Positions 1 to 9,489 are shown, numbered from the stretch's first letter. The stretch: 64,000 bases of DNA from Pectobacterium carotovorum (GCF_900129615.1 NZ_FQWI01000003.1:186001-250000); one strand, 5' to 3'. The notes: generated by a model from the sequence alone, not told the origin. Numbers and translations: made by a program.

Positions 1-274
1 CGTTACGCCAAGCCGTCTGCCGCCGCATGACACAGCCTATGCGATGACGGTGCATAAATCGCAGGGATCGGAGTTCGATCATACGGCGCTGGTGCTGCCG
101 AACCACTATTTACCGGTGTTGACGCGGGAACTGGTGTATACCGCTATCACGCGTGCGCGCCAGCGTTTGTCGCTCTATACCGATGTCCGCATTCTCTGCC
201 GGGCGGTGAAAACGCCAACGCAGCGCTATAGCGGCTTGGAAGAGAGAATTAGTGCACTAATGATGCGTCCTTGA
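1..274 (+). CDS. recD: RecD, exonuclease V alpha subunit (3' end only)
   Basis: This is the last 90 or so residues of RecD, the 5'-3' helicase subunit of the RecBCD nuclease that processes double-strand breaks. The reading frame is open from base 2 and its start lies before the window. The visible part carries the late superfamily 1 helicase motifs: [12 protein letters not shown], then [11 protein letters not shown], which form part of the ATP and DNA binding site. The assignment rests on these motifs and on position, because argA lies downstream as in E. coli, although a LacI/dehydratase pair now separates the two. The gene ends 12 bases before the convergent LacI-family gene, leaving no room for an independent terminator. 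Confidence 0.93.
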   Translation, partial: VTPSRLPPHDTAYAMTVHKSQGSEFDHTALVLPNHYLPVLTRELVYTAITRARQRLSLYTDVRILCRAVKTPTQRYSGLEERISALMMRP

Positions 275-286
275 TGAGGGATAACG

Positions 287-1309
287 TCAGGCGGACTCAC
301 GCTCAATCAGCGAAAAACCGATATCCATGATGGGGGAGGGCACGCTTTTCCCCTCAATCTTTTCTGCCAGCATGGCCGCTGCGTCGGTGCCGATCTTCCA
401 GCGATCGATCCTGATCGTCGTAATCGTTGGTGTGCTGTGGGCGGCGAAATCGAGATCGCCAAATCCCATCACGGCCAGTTGCTTCGGCACCGCTAATCCT
501 CTGGCGGCAGCTTCAATCATCACACCTTGCGCCAGCGTATCGGAACTGCAAATGATGGCATCAAAAACGTCGCCATCGGCGAGAAGTTCGATCAGCCCTT
601 GCCGCCCTAACGCCAGCGTCGCAGGCCACGGGGCGAGGGCTTCACGCACGTAATGTCCCGGCTGTTTTTGTATGACGTCGTAAATGCCTTTCTTGCGCAG
701 CCCGGCACGTGCGTCTTCGGTCCAGACCAGGCCAAAGCGCAAATGTCCTTTACCCAGCAAATAGTGTCCGATGGCGTTCCCGATGCTTTCATGGGAAAAA
801 CCGACCAGCATATCGAGCGGCGTCGGGGTGAGATCCCAGATTTCGACGACGGGGATCGTGGCGTTGAGCAGGAGACGTTTGAGTTCGGGCGTATGGTGGA
901 TACCGGTGAGGACGATACCGTCTGGGCGACGAGAAAGCAGGGTGGTGACAATCTCTGCCTCGGATTTATTGGTATAGCCAGCGACGCACAGCAGCATGTG
1001 GTAACCGCGTGCGGCTAGCTCATCGCTGATCGCCTGAACGGTATCAACGAACATATTGTTATTGATTTGCGGCACAACGACGGCAATCAGCTTGCTGCGT
1101 CGGGAGGCGAGCCCGCCTGCTAACATATTGGGGATATAGCCCGTGGCGCGGACCGCTTCCATCACCTTATTCACGGTTTCCGCACGAACAATCTTCGGAT
1201 TGTTCAACGCGCGGCTGACGGTCATGGGCGAAATGCCTGCGGCACGCGCGACATCTTCAAGCGTGGGAGCGCGCGGCGGCATGCTGCTGGCGTTTTTATC
1301 GCGTTTCAA
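287..1309 (-). CDS. LacI-family transcriptional regulator of the talarate/galactarate dehydratase module
   Basis: A 340-residue LacI/GalR repressor. Residues about 15-35 (PTLEDVARAAGISPMTVSRA) form the lac-type helix-turn-helix and hinge. The remainder is a periplasmic-binding-protein-like effector domain. The overall look is closest to the gluconate repressor (GntR) subgroup of the LacI family, which suggests a sugar-acid effector; that is inference. The gene diverges from the dehydratase at 1635, and the 325 bases between them hold two copies of a GCGCAATCA motif, one in a perfect palindrome with the central CG typical of LacI-family operators. It probably controls the dehydratase and itself. 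The ATG at 1309 sets the helix-turn-helix at the usual distance from the N terminus. Confidence 0.9.
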   Translation of the reverse strand: MKRDKNASSMPPRAPTLEDVARAAGISPMTVSRALNNPKIVRAETVNKVMEAVRATGYIPNMLAGGLASRRSKLIAVVVPQINNNMFVDTVQAISDELAARGYHMLLCVAGYTNKSEAEIVTTLLSRRPDGIVLTGIHHTPELKRLLLNATIPVVEIWDLTPTPLDMLVGFSHESIGNAIGHYLLGKGHLRFGLVWTEDARAGLRKKGIYDVIQKQPGHYVREALAPWPATLALGRQGLIELLADGDVFDAIICSSDTLAQGVMIEAAARGLAVPKQLAVMGFGDLDFAAHSTPTITTIRIDRWKIGTDAAAMLAEKIEGKSVPSPIMDIGFSLIERESA

Positions 1310-1485
1310 TCACGGGTTCCCTTCTGAGGCTGCGCGCACATTTACATGTCGCTGGATTATCGTTGATGGCACATCGGTTTACCAGTCGCCTGTGTTTCTA
1401 CAACCTGCCGAATTGTCTCGTTTTTTCCGGCTGGTCCCAGAGCTGGTTAGGCTGCATTTCCGCTGTATCCTCTTACTTTTTGTGG

Positions 1486-1499
1486 TGATTGCGCAATCA
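1486..1499. promoter_or_regulatory. Candidate LacI-family operator (perfect palindrome)
   Basis: TGATTGCGCAATCA is a perfect 14-base inverted repeat with a central CG step, the usual form of LacI/GalR operators. It lies between the divergent LacI-family regulator and the dehydratase gene. Binding has been inferred from form and position only. Confidence 0.6.
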
Positions 1500-1604
1500 T
1501 TAATTCTGTCTCTCGATGAACGATTTTATCGTGTTAATGATTATTGTGTGATCTGTGTTGCATGTTTTTTCTTCATTTATCGCTATCTTCCTTCTGTTTA
1601 TGAA

Positions 1605-1618
1605 TGTTAGCGCAATCA
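1605..1618. promoter_or_regulatory. Second candidate operator, one arm degenerate
   Basis: TGTTAGCGCAATCA repeats the right arm of the site at 1486 exactly, while the left arm has two changes. It lies 17 bases before the dehydratase start, so binding here would block transcription or initiation. The two centres are 119 bases apart, a distance compatible with DNA looping by a tetrameric or dimeric LacI-type protein. Confidence 0.5.
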
Positions 1619-1634
1619 TTTTACGAGGTGAGAC

Positions 1635-2831
1635 ATGAGCATTAGTGCAAATTCAGCGGCGGTTAGCTATGCAAAAGTCACGAACGTCAGAACGGCTGCC
1701 GAGTCGGGCGATCGAATTGAATGGGTAAAACTCTCTCTGGCGTTTTTGCCGCTGGCAACGCCGGTTAGCGATGCGAAAGTACTGACCGGAAGGCAGAAGC
1801 CGCTGACTGAAGTCGCCATTATTTTTGCGGAAATCCGCAGTCGTGATGGGTTTGAAGGAGTGGGATTCAGCTACTCCAAGCGGGCGGGTGGACAGGGCAT
1901 TTATGCCCATGCGAAAGAGATTGCCGATAACCTGCTGGGCGAAGATCCGAACGATATCGATAAGATCTATACCAAGCTGTTGTGGGCTGGCGCGTCGGTT
2001 GGCCGCAGTGGAATGGCGGTGCAGGCGATTTCTCCGCTCGATATTGCACTGTGGGATATGAAAGCCAAGCGTGCAGGTCTGCCCCTGTCTAAGCTGCTGG
2101 GCTCACACCGTGATTCCGTACAGTGCTACAACACCTCCGGCGGCTTCCTGCATACGCCATTGGATCAGGTATTAAAAAATGTTGTGATCTCCCGTGAAAG
2201 TGGTATCGGCGGGATCAAACTGAAAGTCGGGCAGCCGAATACGGCAGAGGATATCCGTCGTCTCACGGCAGTACGCGAAGCGCTGGGAGATGATTTCCCG
2301 CTGATGGTGGATGCCAATCAGCAGTGGGATCGCGAAACGGCGATTCGGATGGGCAGAAAGATGGAAGCCTTTAACCTGATCTGGATTGAAGAACCGCTGG
2401 ACGCCTACGATGTGGAAGGTCACGCGGCGCTGACGGCCGCACTGGATACGCCGATTGCCACTGGCGAGATGCTGACCAGTTTCCGCGAACATGAACAGCT
2501 GATACTCGGGAACGCCAGTGATTTTGTCCAGCCGGATGCACCGCGCGTGGGCGGGATTTCGCCTTTCCTGAAAATTATGGACTTGGCCGCAAAGCACGGT
2601 CGTAAACTGGCACCGCATTTTGCGATGGAAGTGCATTTGCATCTGGCTGCGGCCTATCCGATTGAGCCCTGGCTGGAACACTTCGAGTGGCTGAATCCGT
2701 TGTTCAACGAGCAGCTAGAGCTGCGCGATGGGCGCATGTGGGTATCCGATCGTCTGGGGCTAGGATTTACGCTGAGCGAACAGGCAAGGAAGTGGACAAC
2801 ATTAAGTTGTGAGTTTGGCAAGCAGCCATAA
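1635..2831 (+). CDS. L-talarate/galactarate dehydratase (enolase superfamily, mandelate racemase subgroup)
   Basis: A 398-residue acid-sugar dehydratase. It should remove water from L-talarate and galactarate to give 5-keto-4-deoxyglucarate, feeding a route to pyruvate and tartronate semialdehyde or 2-oxoglutarate. The sequence is near-identical in layout and motifs to the Salmonella TalrD/GalrD enzyme as I remember it. It shows the KxK base motif in GIKLKVGQ, the metal ligands in VDANQ, IEEPLD and TGEM, and the second-base histidine in LAPHFAMEVH. Galactarate arises from galacturonate, the main sugar of pectin, so the enzyme suits a plant-tissue bacterium. No transporter or downstream aldolase is adjacent; those would have to be encoded elsewhere. 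The ATG at 1635 has a good ribosome binding site. Confidence 0.9.
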   Translation: MSISANSAAVSYAKVTNVRTAAESGDRIEWVKLSLAFLPLATPVSDAKVLTGRQKPLTEVAIIFAEIRSRDGFEGVGFSYSKRAGGQGIYAHAKEIADNLLGEDPNDIDKIYTKLLWAGASVGRSGMAVQAISPLDIALWDMKAKRAGLPLSKLLGSHRDSVQCYNTSGGFLHTPLDQVLKNVVISRESGIGGIKLKVGQPNTAEDIRRLTAVREALGDDFPLMVDANQQWDRETAIRMGRKMEAFNLIWIEEPLDAYDVEGHAALTAALDTPIATGEMLTSFREHEQLILGNASDFVQPDAPRVGGISPFLKIMDLAAKHGRKLAPHFAMEVHLHLAAAYPIEPWLEHFEWLNPLFNEQLELRDGRMWVSDRLGLGFTLSEQARKWTTLSCEFGKQP

Positions 2832-2844
2832 GCGGATGAAAGAT

Positions 2845-2870
2845 CGTGGCCGACTTTACGGTCGGCCACG
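2845..2870. terminator. Strong inverted repeat between convergent dehydratase and argA
   Basis: Ten-base arms, CGTGGCCGAC and GTCGGCCACG, flank a six-base loop between the stops of two convergent genes. There is no clear T-run on either side. It is probably a bidirectional transcript-end hairpin, but a classic intrinsic terminator is not proven. Confidence 0.5.
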
Positions 2871-2894
2871 AGAAGCGTTATTGAGTGGAATAAC

Positions 2895-4220
2895 TCAGAG
2901 GTCTAGCACCAGAATCTTCGAGCGACGCTGGTAGTTGTACAGCGCCTGCTTTTTCTTCGGCAGCATTTCCACTTCGGCGGGTAAAAAGCCGCGTTCCTGG
3001 AACCAGTGGATGCTGTGCGTCGTCAGTACAAACAGCTTTTGCAGACCTTGTTGACGTGCCTGAGCGGCAACGCGCAGTAACAGCATATCGCCGCGTGATG
3101 AGCTGCGGTAATCCGGGTGAACTGCGACGCAGGCCATTTCACCAATGCTCTCTTCCGGGAACGGATAAAGCGCAGCGCAGGCGATAGTCAGGTTATCGCG
3201 TACCACGACAGTGAATTTGTCGATCTCCATTTCCAACTGCTCGCGCGAGCGTCTGACCAGAATGCCTTGCTCTTCCAGCGGGCGAATTAGCTCCAGAATA
3301 CCGCCAATGTCATTGATGGTCGCACGACGAACCTGCTCGGCGCTTTCCATCACGATCTGCGTACCGATGCCGTCACGTGAGAACAGTTCCTGCAACAGCG
3401 CGCCGTCGTCCTGATAGCTGATCAGATGGCTACGGCGCACGCCGCTACGGCAGGCCTTGACCGCGCCGCGCAGGAATCGGACTGTACCCGAATGGTAATC
3501 GCCAGCCTGTTCCAGTGCATCAATACGCTGCTGTGCATCATCAGGGAACAGCTCGGAAATGATGTTGCCTTCTTCATTGGTCACGCCCTGTGAGGAGCAG
3601 AAGCCGATCATCTTCTCCGCTTTCAGCTTAATGGCGAGCTGGGTCGCGACCTCTTCCGAGGTTAAATTGAAACTTTCACCCGTGACTGACACGGCAACCG
3701 GACCGAGCAGCACAATCGCACCGCTATTCAGCTGGCGGTGAACGGCTTCTTCATCAATTCGGCGGATACGGCCGCTGTGGCAGTAGTCCACACCGTCATC
3801 AACGCCAAGCGGCTGCGCGATAATAAAGTTACCGCTGACGACATTAATGTGGGCACCTTGCAGCGGTGTGTTGTTCAGGCTCATCGACAGCCGAGCGGTG
3901 ATGTCCAACTGCAGCATTCCCGCCGCCTGCTTGACCAGCTCCAGCGTGGCGCTGTCGGTGATGCGGGTGTTTTTATGGTAGTGAGGCTCGTAGTGATGCG
4001 TTGTCAGGTTGGCGTCGATCTGGGGACGAGCGCCATAAACCACCACCAGCTTGATCCCCAGACTGTGTAACAGCCCGATATCATTTACGATGCTAGAGAA
4101 GTTGGCATGTTCAATGGCTTCGCCACCTAACATGATGACAAACGTTTTGCCACGGTGGGCATTGATATAGGGAACTGAATGGCGGAAGCCCTGAACCAGT
4201 TCTGTACTCCGTTCCTTCAC
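2895..4220 (-). CDS. argA: N-acetylglutamate synthase ArgA
   Basis: ArgA makes N-acetylglutamate from glutamate and acetyl-CoA, the first step of arginine synthesis, in the cytoplasm. The N-terminal two thirds is the amino-acid-kinase fold that binds arginine for feedback inhibition ([23 protein letters not shown]). The C-terminal part is a GNAT acetyltransferase domain ([19 protein letters not shown]). I prefer the GTG start at 4220, giving 441 residues. It matches the E. coli N terminus (VKER), has AGAGGG upstream, and leaves the ArgR boxes outside the coding region. The ATG at 4238 would add six residues (MQRGLA), has no ribosome binding site, and lies inside the operator. Confidence 0.97.
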   Translation of the reverse strand: MKERSTELVQGFRHSVPYINAHRGKTFVIMLGGEAIEHANFSSIVNDIGLLHSLGIKLVVVYGARPQIDANLTTHHYEPHYHKNTRITDSATLELVKQAAGMLQLDITARLSMSLNNTPLQGAHINVVSGNFIIAQPLGVDDGVDYCHSGRIRRIDEEAVHRQLNSGAIVLLGPVAVSVTGESFNLTSEEVATQLAIKLKAEKMIGFCSSQGVTNEEGNIISELFPDDAQQRIDALEQAGDYHSGTVRFLRGAVKACRSGVRRSHLISYQDDGALLQELFSRDGIGTQIVMESAEQVRRATINDIGGILELIRPLEEQGILVRRSREQLEMEIDKFTVVVRDNLTIACAALYPFPEESIGEMACVAVHPDYRSSSRGDMLLLRVAAQARQQGLQKLFVLTTHSIHWFQERGFLPAEVEMLPKKKQALYNYQRRSKILVLDL

Positions 4221-4231
4221 TGCGAGCCCTC

Positions 4232-4270
4232 TTTGCATTTTTATTCGTAATTTCTGTATTTTTATTCTTT
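4232..4270. promoter_or_regulatory. Tandem ARG boxes (ArgR operator) before argA
   Basis: Two 14-base cores, TGCATTTTTATTCG at 4234 and TGTATTTTTATTCT at 4255, each match TGAATWWWWATTCA at 12 of 14 positions. They are offset by exactly 21 bases, the spacing of paired 18-base ARG boxes with a 3-base gap. Their position just upstream of argA fits repression by the ArgR-arginine hexamer. Confidence 0.82.
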
Positions 4271-4498
4271 ATGACGTAAAAGGCAAGAGGAAGTATTAAC
4301 CATAAAAGAGAGGGTTAATGCTTCAAATTTATGATATCCGCCTGTTATAAGGGCTGCACATGATTTTTGCATGACAGCGTGGAACAGATTCGTTAAAGTT
4401 TTTGACAATTTTTACCTTTATTCATTTTTTAATGACCTATCCAGTGCATTGGCAACACAACAGCGCAGGATAGCGCACAGCAATCAGATCGGAGTGGC

Positions 4499-5743
4499 AT
4501 GTCTCATTCGAATCATCATTTGACTCGACGGCGTCTATTACAAACCGCAGCAGCAACCTGGCTGTTAAGCGTAAGTGGTGTAGGGATAGCTGCGATGACA
4601 CAGGTCGTTGCCGTGCGCGTCTGGCCGTCCTCCGCCTATACCCGCGTCACGCTGGAATCCAATCACCCGCTGAAATATAAACAGTTTAGTCTGAGTAATC
4701 CTGAACGCATCGTGGTGGATATCGAAAATGTTCATCTGAACAGCGTGCTGAAGGAGATAGCCAGCCAGTTTACGTCAGATAACGATCCGCTGATTAAAGA
4801 AGCGCGTATCGGACAGTTTGATAAAACTACGGTGCGCTTGGTGTTGGAACTCAAGCAGCAGGCGACGACCAAGGTCTTTACGCTGGGGCCAGTGGCCGAA
4901 TTCAAGCATCGGCTGGTGCTAGATTTGTATCCTGCCGCAGGGCGCTACGACAACGAAGACGATCCGCTGCTGGCGCTGCTGGAGGATTACAACAAAGGCG
5001 ATCTGGAACGTACGCTGCCAGCAGAAGCGCCGAAAGCCGGGAAGGCTGGGCGGGATCGTCCGCTGATTATCATGCTCGACCCTGGTCACGGCGGTGAAGA
5101 TCCCGGTGCGATTGGCAAGAATAAAACGCGCGAGAAAGATATCGTGCTGCAAATCGCCCGCCGTTTGCGCAAGCTGATCGATAATGAATCCAACATGAAA
5201 GCGTATATGACGCGCAATGAAGATGTATTCATTCCGCTGCGCGTGCGGGTGGCGAAAGCGCGCAAGCAGCGTGCCGATCTGTTCATTTCGATTCATGCGG
5301 ATGCGTTTACCAATCGATCGGCAAGAGGGTCGTCGGTTTTTGCGCTGTCGAAGAAAGGGGCAACCAGTACCGCTGCCAGATTTCTGGCAGAGACCCAGAA
5401 CGAATCGGATTTGATCGGTGGCGTGAGCATGAGCGGCGATCGCTATCTGGATCACACCATGTTCGATCTGGTGCAGACCGTGACCATCAGCGACAGCCTG
5501 AAGTTTGGTAAAGAGATCCTGACCCGGCTGGGTAGGGTGAATCGTCTGCATAAAAACAGCGTCGATCAGGCCGGATTTGCGGTACTGAAAGCGCCGGATA
5601 TTCCGTCTGTTCTGGTTGAGACGGCATTTATCAGCAACCTGGAAGAAGAGCGTAAGCTGCGCACCAGCCATTTCCAGCAGCAAATTGCGGAATCCATTTT
5701 TGCAGGAATTAAAGCCTACTTTGCCAGTCAGGCAGAACGGTAG
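4499..5743 (+). CDS. amiC: N-acetylmuramoyl-L-alanine amidase AmiC
   Basis: AmiC is a periplasmic zinc amidase that splits septal peptidoglycan during daughter-cell separation, activated by NlpD. The 414-residue protein starts with a twin-arginine signal ([11 protein letters not shown], then a hydrophobic stretch to about residue 32). An AMIN domain follows at about 40-150 and directs the protein to the septum. The Amidase_3 catalytic domain occupies about 190-405. Visible zinc and catalytic residues are His197 (DPGHGG), Glu212 (TREKD), His266 (SIHAD) and Glu374 (VETAF). It diverges from argA as in E. coli. A TTGACA hexamer lies at 4402 in the upstream gap, but I see no convincing partner -10 element. 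Confidence 0.97.
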   Translation: MSHSNHHLTRRRLLQTAAATWLLSVSGVGIAAMTQVVAVRVWPSSAYTRVTLESNHPLKYKQFSLSNPERIVVDIENVHLNSVLKEIASQFTSDNDPLIKEARIGQFDKTTVRLVLELKQQATTKVFTLGPVAEFKHRLVLDLYPAAGRYDNEDDPLLALLEDYNKGDLERTLPAEAPKAGKAGRDRPLIIMLDPGHGGEDPGAIGKNKTREKDIVLQIARRLRKLIDNESNMKAYMTRNEDVFIPLRVRVAKARKQRADLFISIHADAFTNRSARGSSVFALSKKGATSTAARFLAETQNESDLIGGVSMSGDRYLDHTMFDLVQTVTISDSLKFGKEILTRLGRVNRLHKNSVDQAGFAVLKAPDIPSVLVETAFISNLEEERKLRTSHFQQQIAESIFAGIKAYFASQAER

Positions 5744-5842
5744 TTGATGTAGCACGATGACCGCGTCTTGCTGGCGCGGTTCAGAGGGAATAAATAGGTC
5801 TGGGGCGTGGTGTAGGAACGGCATGGAAAATAGATGACGCAG

Positions 5843-5872
5843 AAAACAAAAAAGCACCCGTTAAGGTGCTTT
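5843..5872 (-). terminator. Intrinsic terminator of the initiator-tRNA operon
   Basis: Read on the minus strand, the hairpin AAAGCACC/GGTGCTTT has a six-base loop and is followed by a T-rich tract. It lies 34 bases after the last tRNA. Confidence 0.8.
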
Positions 5873-5905
5873 GTCGCTTGGTTCTTAATTAGACATAGTC
5901 TTAGT

Positions 5906-5982
<77 letters not shown>

Positions 5983-6029
5983 TCCGTATGACTTATCTTT
6001 ACTTCTCTTGATGGACGACTCACATCAAT

Positions 6030-6106
<77 letters not shown>

Positions 6107-6175
6107 TCCGCACTAACTTTTACTCTTGACTCTCTTTACTGCTTTTACTTCTCTTGATGGACGACTCACATCAAT

Positions 6176-6252
<77 letters not shown>

Positions 6253-6265
6253 TCCGTGGATGCGC

Positions 6266-6293
6266 ACTATACTCTCCATGAGCATTGATGCAA
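6266..6293 (-). promoter_or_regulatory. Promoter of the initiator-tRNA operon
   Basis: On the minus strand TTGCAT (6293-6288) and TATAGT (6271-6266) are separated by 16 bases. A GC-rich stretch (GCGCATCC) follows before the first tRNA, as in promoters under stringent control. Confidence 0.75.
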
Positions 6294-6524
6294 CCTATTT
6301 CTATAAAAAGCGCGGCATTGGGTTGTCAGGTGATTGATTTACCACCTGATAGGTTGTTTTGTGACCGTAATATGGCGATAAGCAGAATCCCCTGACTTTT
6401 GTTGCGCCGTGCGCCGAACGGAACACACTTGATCCGTGGATTTATATGCTGTCCCATTCCTTTCTCGATAGCCGTTTGTTATCGTTCGACGGTAAATTTT
6501 TTGATGTAAAAAGCGAGCGCAAAG

Positions 6525-7655
6525 ATGAAGGGACGGTGGGGAAAATACGTGCTGACCGCAGTGGTCATTGCCATTCTGGCGGGGTGCCAATCCAGGCCAA
6601 CCGATCGCGGGCAGCAATATAAAGATGGTCACCTCAACCAGCCTCTGGAATTGGTGAATGAACCTAATGCCAAAGGAAAACCGGTCAACGCACGGGATTT
6701 TATGACTCAGGTTTCTGAAATCCGGTCGGCGTCACCTAATCTGTATTCGCGCAATAATACGACCTTTCAGGCGATTGAAAACTGGATGATGTCAGGTGCG
6801 GATACCCGCGAGCTGAGCAAGTTTGGTCTGAACGCCTGGCAGATGGAAGGCGTCGATAACTTTGGTAACGTGCAGTTCACCGGTTATTACACGCCGGTAT
6901 TGCAGGCGCGCCACACTCGTCAGGGTGAATTCCGCCATCCTTTATATGCCATGCCGTCAAAGGGCAAAAATAACCGCCGACTGCCAGATCGTGCCGGCAT
7001 TTATTCAGGTGCGCTGGATGAGCGACTGGTTCTCGCCTGGACCAATTCACTAGTCGATAACTTCATGATGGAAGTGCAGGGCAGCGCCTATATTGATTTT
7101 GGCGATGGACGCCCGCTGACGTTCTTTGGTTACGCTGGCAAAAACGGCCATGCCTACCGCAGTATTGGTAAGGTGCTGATCGATCGTGGTGAAGTTGCGC
7201 GTGAAGATATGTCGATGCAGGCGATCCGCAAATGGGCGGAGCAGCATTCCGAATATGAAGTGCGTGAACTGTTTGAGCAGAATCCTTCCTTTGTGTTCTT
7301 TAAGCCAATGATGTCTGCGCCCGTCAAAGGGGCTAGCGCCGTGCCGCTGGTGGCGAAAGCCTCTGTTGCTTCTGACCGTTCGCTGATCCCGGCAGGTACG
7401 GCTCTGTTAATGGAAGTGCCGCTGCTGGATAACGTAGGTAAATTCACTGGCAAGTATGAAATGCGCCTGATGATTGCGCTGGATGTCGGCGGGGCGATTA
7501 AAGGCCAGCACTTCGATATGTATCAGGGCATTGGGCCGGATGCGGGTCACTCGGCTGGCTTCTATAACCACTATGGCCGGGTCTGGGTTTTGAGGAACGC
7601 GCAAAGCAGCCCGACGAATGCTTCAGGATCGCTGTTAGTCAACAATCCACAGTAG
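6525..7655 (+). CDS. mltA: Membrane-bound lytic murein transglycosylase A (MltA)
   Basis: MltA cleaves the MurNAc-GlcNAc bond of peptidoglycan with formation of a 1,6-anhydro ring, acting from the inner face of the outer membrane. The 376-residue precursor has a lipoprotein signal ending in LAGC, so Cys21 is the lipidated residue. The mature part holds the MltA domain (NFGNVQFTGYYTPVLQARH, PLYAMPSKG) and the C-terminal 3D domain with conserved aspartates (IALDVGGAIKGQHFDMYQG). A ribosome binding site is weak (GAGCG). The neighbours upstream are as in E. coli. Downstream, tcdA should follow, but an 11-kb insertion intervenes. Confidence 0.96.
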   Translation: MKGRWGKYVLTAVVIAILAGCQSRPTDRGQQYKDGHLNQPLELVNEPNAKGKPVNARDFMTQVSEIRSASPNLYSRNNTTFQAIENWMMSGADTRELSKFGLNAWQMEGVDNFGNVQFTGYYTPVLQARHTRQGEFRHPLYAMPSKGKNNRRLPDRAGIYSGALDERLVLAWTNSLVDNFMMEVQGSAYIDFGDGRPLTFFGYAGKNGHAYRSIGKVLIDRGEVAREDMSMQAIRKWAEQHSEYEVRELFEQNPSFVFFKPMMSAPVKGASAVPLVAKASVASDRSLIPAGTALLMEVPLLDNVGKFTGKYEMRLMIALDVGGAIKGQHFDMYQGIGPDAGHSAGFYNHYGRVWVLRNAQSSPTNASGSLLVNNPQ

Positions 7656-7673
7656 TCATCTCTTTCGTTTGAA

Positions 7674-7711
7674 ATCTCAGAAGTGGTGTAAAGATGAGCC
7701 ACTTCTGAGAT
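7674..7711. terminator. Long inverted repeat between convergent mltA and the DapA-family gene
   Basis: Perfect 13-base arms, ATCTCAGAAGTGG and CCACTTCTGAGAT, flank a 12-base loop. There is no T-run. It lies between two convergent genes and probably ends transcripts from either side. It also marks one edge of the inserted module. Confidence 0.5.
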
Positions 7712-7743
7712 GAAACGCTTGCTCTCCACGCAACAGAACAGAA

Positions 7744-8661
7744 TCAGCTGTTAAAGCCGTATTTGCTGCTCAGCCCTAATTCATTCACGATACGAATACC
7801 TGAATCCAACGCTTCGCCCTGTAAACCCCGCAGCGGACGGCGCAGGCTGCCAGCCGGTAAACCCACCGCCTTCATTAATGATTTCACCGCCACGGGATTG
7901 ATTGCCGAGTAGGTGTAATGCAGCAGAGGCAGCAAATGCTGGTACGCCTTACGGAAGCGCTCTGCATCCTCACCGTTTTTCCACGGACGAGAAATTTCAG
8001 CCAGTTCTGCTGGGGCAATATTGCCGGTCATGTTGGCCGTTCCATGTCCTCCCAACGACATCGTTGGCACCACCAGACCCAGATTGGGGGAGTCGCAGCA
8101 CATCACCGACACATCGGGGTTGCCTGCCAGCACTTGTGCCACCTGACCCACGCGGGTGGTGGATTCTTTATGAATAACGTAGTTCGGGTGTTGGAAAATA
8201 CGCAGCAGCGATGTCCAGTGCAGGTCCGTTTTTACGCGCGGCGGGTTGTTATAAATCCCCAACGGCAAATCGGTCGCGTCGGCAATTTCCAGAAAGTAGC
8301 TTTCGATATCGCTCTCGCTGGCACAGATATAGGCGGGGGCGGCGATAATGGCACCGTCTGCGCCGTTGTCATGTGCATAGCGAACATAGTCAATGGTGGT
8401 ATCGGTATTGTTACCGGTACAGCCGTAGAACAGCTTCATTTTGCTGGTGCTGTATTGCGCGGTTCGGCGGATGATCGCCTTTCTCTCATCTGGGGACAGC
8501 ATGGACACTTCCCCTGTTGAGCCCATAATCAAAACGGCCGCGGTGCCGTTGTCTTCCTGGAATTTTAATAACGCCTCAAATGCGCCGAAATCCACGCTGC
8601 CATCGTCATTAAAAGGCGTAATGAGGGCAACGAATGACCCTTCAATTTTTTCTCTGCTCAT
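7744..8661 (-). CDS. Dihydrodipicolinate synthase / N-acetylneuraminate lyase family protein
   Basis: A 305-residue class I aldolase or lyase of the DapA/NanA family, a TIM barrel that forms a Schiff base with a keto acid, usually pyruvate. The family residues are present: Lys165 in YVIHKEST, Tyr137 in GIYNNPP, and the pyruvate-binding GSTGE loop at about 47-51. It lacks the close match to E. coli DapA expected of the lysine-pathway enzyme, and DapA genes are normally elsewhere, so a catabolic aldolase, dehydratase or lyase is more likely. It is the last gene of the seven-gene minus-strand set, 43 bases after the TetR gene. The substrate cannot be read from the sequence. Confidence 0.85.
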   Translation of the reverse strand: MSREKIEGSFVALITPFNDDGSVDFGAFEALLKFQEDNGTAAVLIMGSTGEVSMLSPDERKAIIRRTAQYSTSKMKLFYGCTGNNTDTTIDYVRYAHDNGADGAIIAAPAYICASESDIESYFLEIADATDLPLGIYNNPPRVKTDLHWTSLLRIFQHPNYVIHKESTTRVGQVAQVLAGNPDVSVMCCDSPNLGLVVPTMSLGGHGTANMTGNIAPAELAEISRPWKNGEDAERFRKAYQHLLPLLHYTYSAINPVAVKSLMKAVGLPAGSLRRPLRGLQGEALDSGIRIVNELGLSSKYGFNS

Positions 8662-8704
8662 GTCTGTTTCCTGTCAATGTAAACGTGTTGCGAATAACTA
8701 AAAA

Positions 8705-9406
8705 TCAGGACTGAAGTGATGTCTCAGTCAGTGGTTTGGCGGTAAAACCCGCCTCGACAAAACGTAATAGATGCGACAGCACGCGATCGTCATCGCGGTT
8801 GTCACACAGCCCTTTGGAAAGCAACGCCAGACGGCCAGAACGCGGATCGGCGTCGGTTAACACGTGCATGGCGGCACCACGGGCAAATTCATAACGCCAG
8901 ATAACCTCCGCGCGCGATAACTCCGGCAGCGCACGGGAAAAGGCATCGATAAAACGGTGAGCGACGTGATCGAACTGGGCCGAAAGCAGGGCGGTTACCT
9001 CCAAACCCGGTGTCGCCCGCAGATGCTGTAACAGGCGAACGACAATACGTCCGCCGTCGGGCGTGCGAGCTGTTTTAACCAGCGGGCGCAATAGCGCATC
9101 CAGCAGCGCGGCAACAGGCAGTTCATCACCCTGATTGGCCTTTTCCACCTCATCCAGCAGACGCGTTCTTTCGTCATTTAACGGACCGAGAACGTTGTCC
9201 AGCACGGCACGCAGTAATCCTTCTTTCGAGCCAAAGTAATAATTCACCGATGCCACATTTACGTTGGTGGCTTCCGTTATTTCGCGAATCGTCGTTAGCT
9301 CACTGCCTTTGCAGGCGAAGATCGTGATGGCTTCACGCAGGATGCGCTGTTTAATGTCTGCCTCTTTTTCTTTGCTTTGATCTTTGGTTTTCAATAACGC
9401 CACCAT
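8705..9406 (-). CDS. TetR-family transcriptional regulator of the transporter/amidohydrolase cluster
   Basis: A 233-residue TetR-type repressor. The N-terminal helix-turn-helix is at about residues 20-65 (ITIFACKGSELTTIREIT, then VNVASVNYYFGSKEGLL, the usual recognition helix). The C-terminal all-helical ligand domain has no family I can name. It lies within the operon, between the amidohydrolase and the DapA-family gene, so it is probably autoregulated. A TetR-like palindrome, AAACGAACGTTT, occurs at 16305-16316 between the divergent solute-binding-protein and molybdoenzyme genes and is the obvious candidate operator. Confidence 0.88.
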   Translation of the reverse strand: MVALLKTKDQSKEKEADIKQRILREAITIFACKGSELTTIREITEATNVNVASVNYYFGSKEGLLRAVLDNVLGPLNDERTRLLDEVEKANQGDELPVAALLDALLRPLVKTARTPDGGRIVVRLLQHLRATPGLEVTALLSAQFDHVAHRFIDAFSRALPELSRAEVIWRYEFARGAAMHVLTDADPRSGRLALLSKGLCDNRDDDRVLSHLLRFVEAGFTAKPLTETSLQS

Positions 9407-9489
9407 GATTCATCCTTTTTGCTCACGCTCGCCGTCGAGGCACCGACGTCATGCGTTGTGATAGTGAGGCCGTGTAAAATATTCTGTCG

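Larger units (their letters stand above)
1310..1634. other. Divergent control region between the LacI regulator and the dehydratase
   Basis: This region of 325 bases has no convincing gene; a 155-codon plus-strand frame crossing it starts antisense to the regulator and has no recognisable product. It holds the two operator-like sites listed separately. A possible CRP half-site, TGTGA then six bases then TTGCA, lies at 1547-1562. The right half-site is poor, so catabolite control is only a possibility. The dehydratase has a good ribosome binding site, GAGGTGA, just before its ATG. Confidence 0.6.

Noticed and set aside
1547..1562. CRP site before the dehydratase
   Set aside because: Only the left half-site TGTGA is good; not strong enough to list as a site.
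4919..5857. A 312-codon minus-strand frame antisense to amiC
   Set aside because: The composition (many His, Gln, Arg) is that of an antisense frame, and amiC is certain.
7744..8661. Lysine-pathway dapA
   Set aside because: The family is right, but the context (operon with importer and amidohydrolase) and divergent sequence point to a catabolic paralogue.
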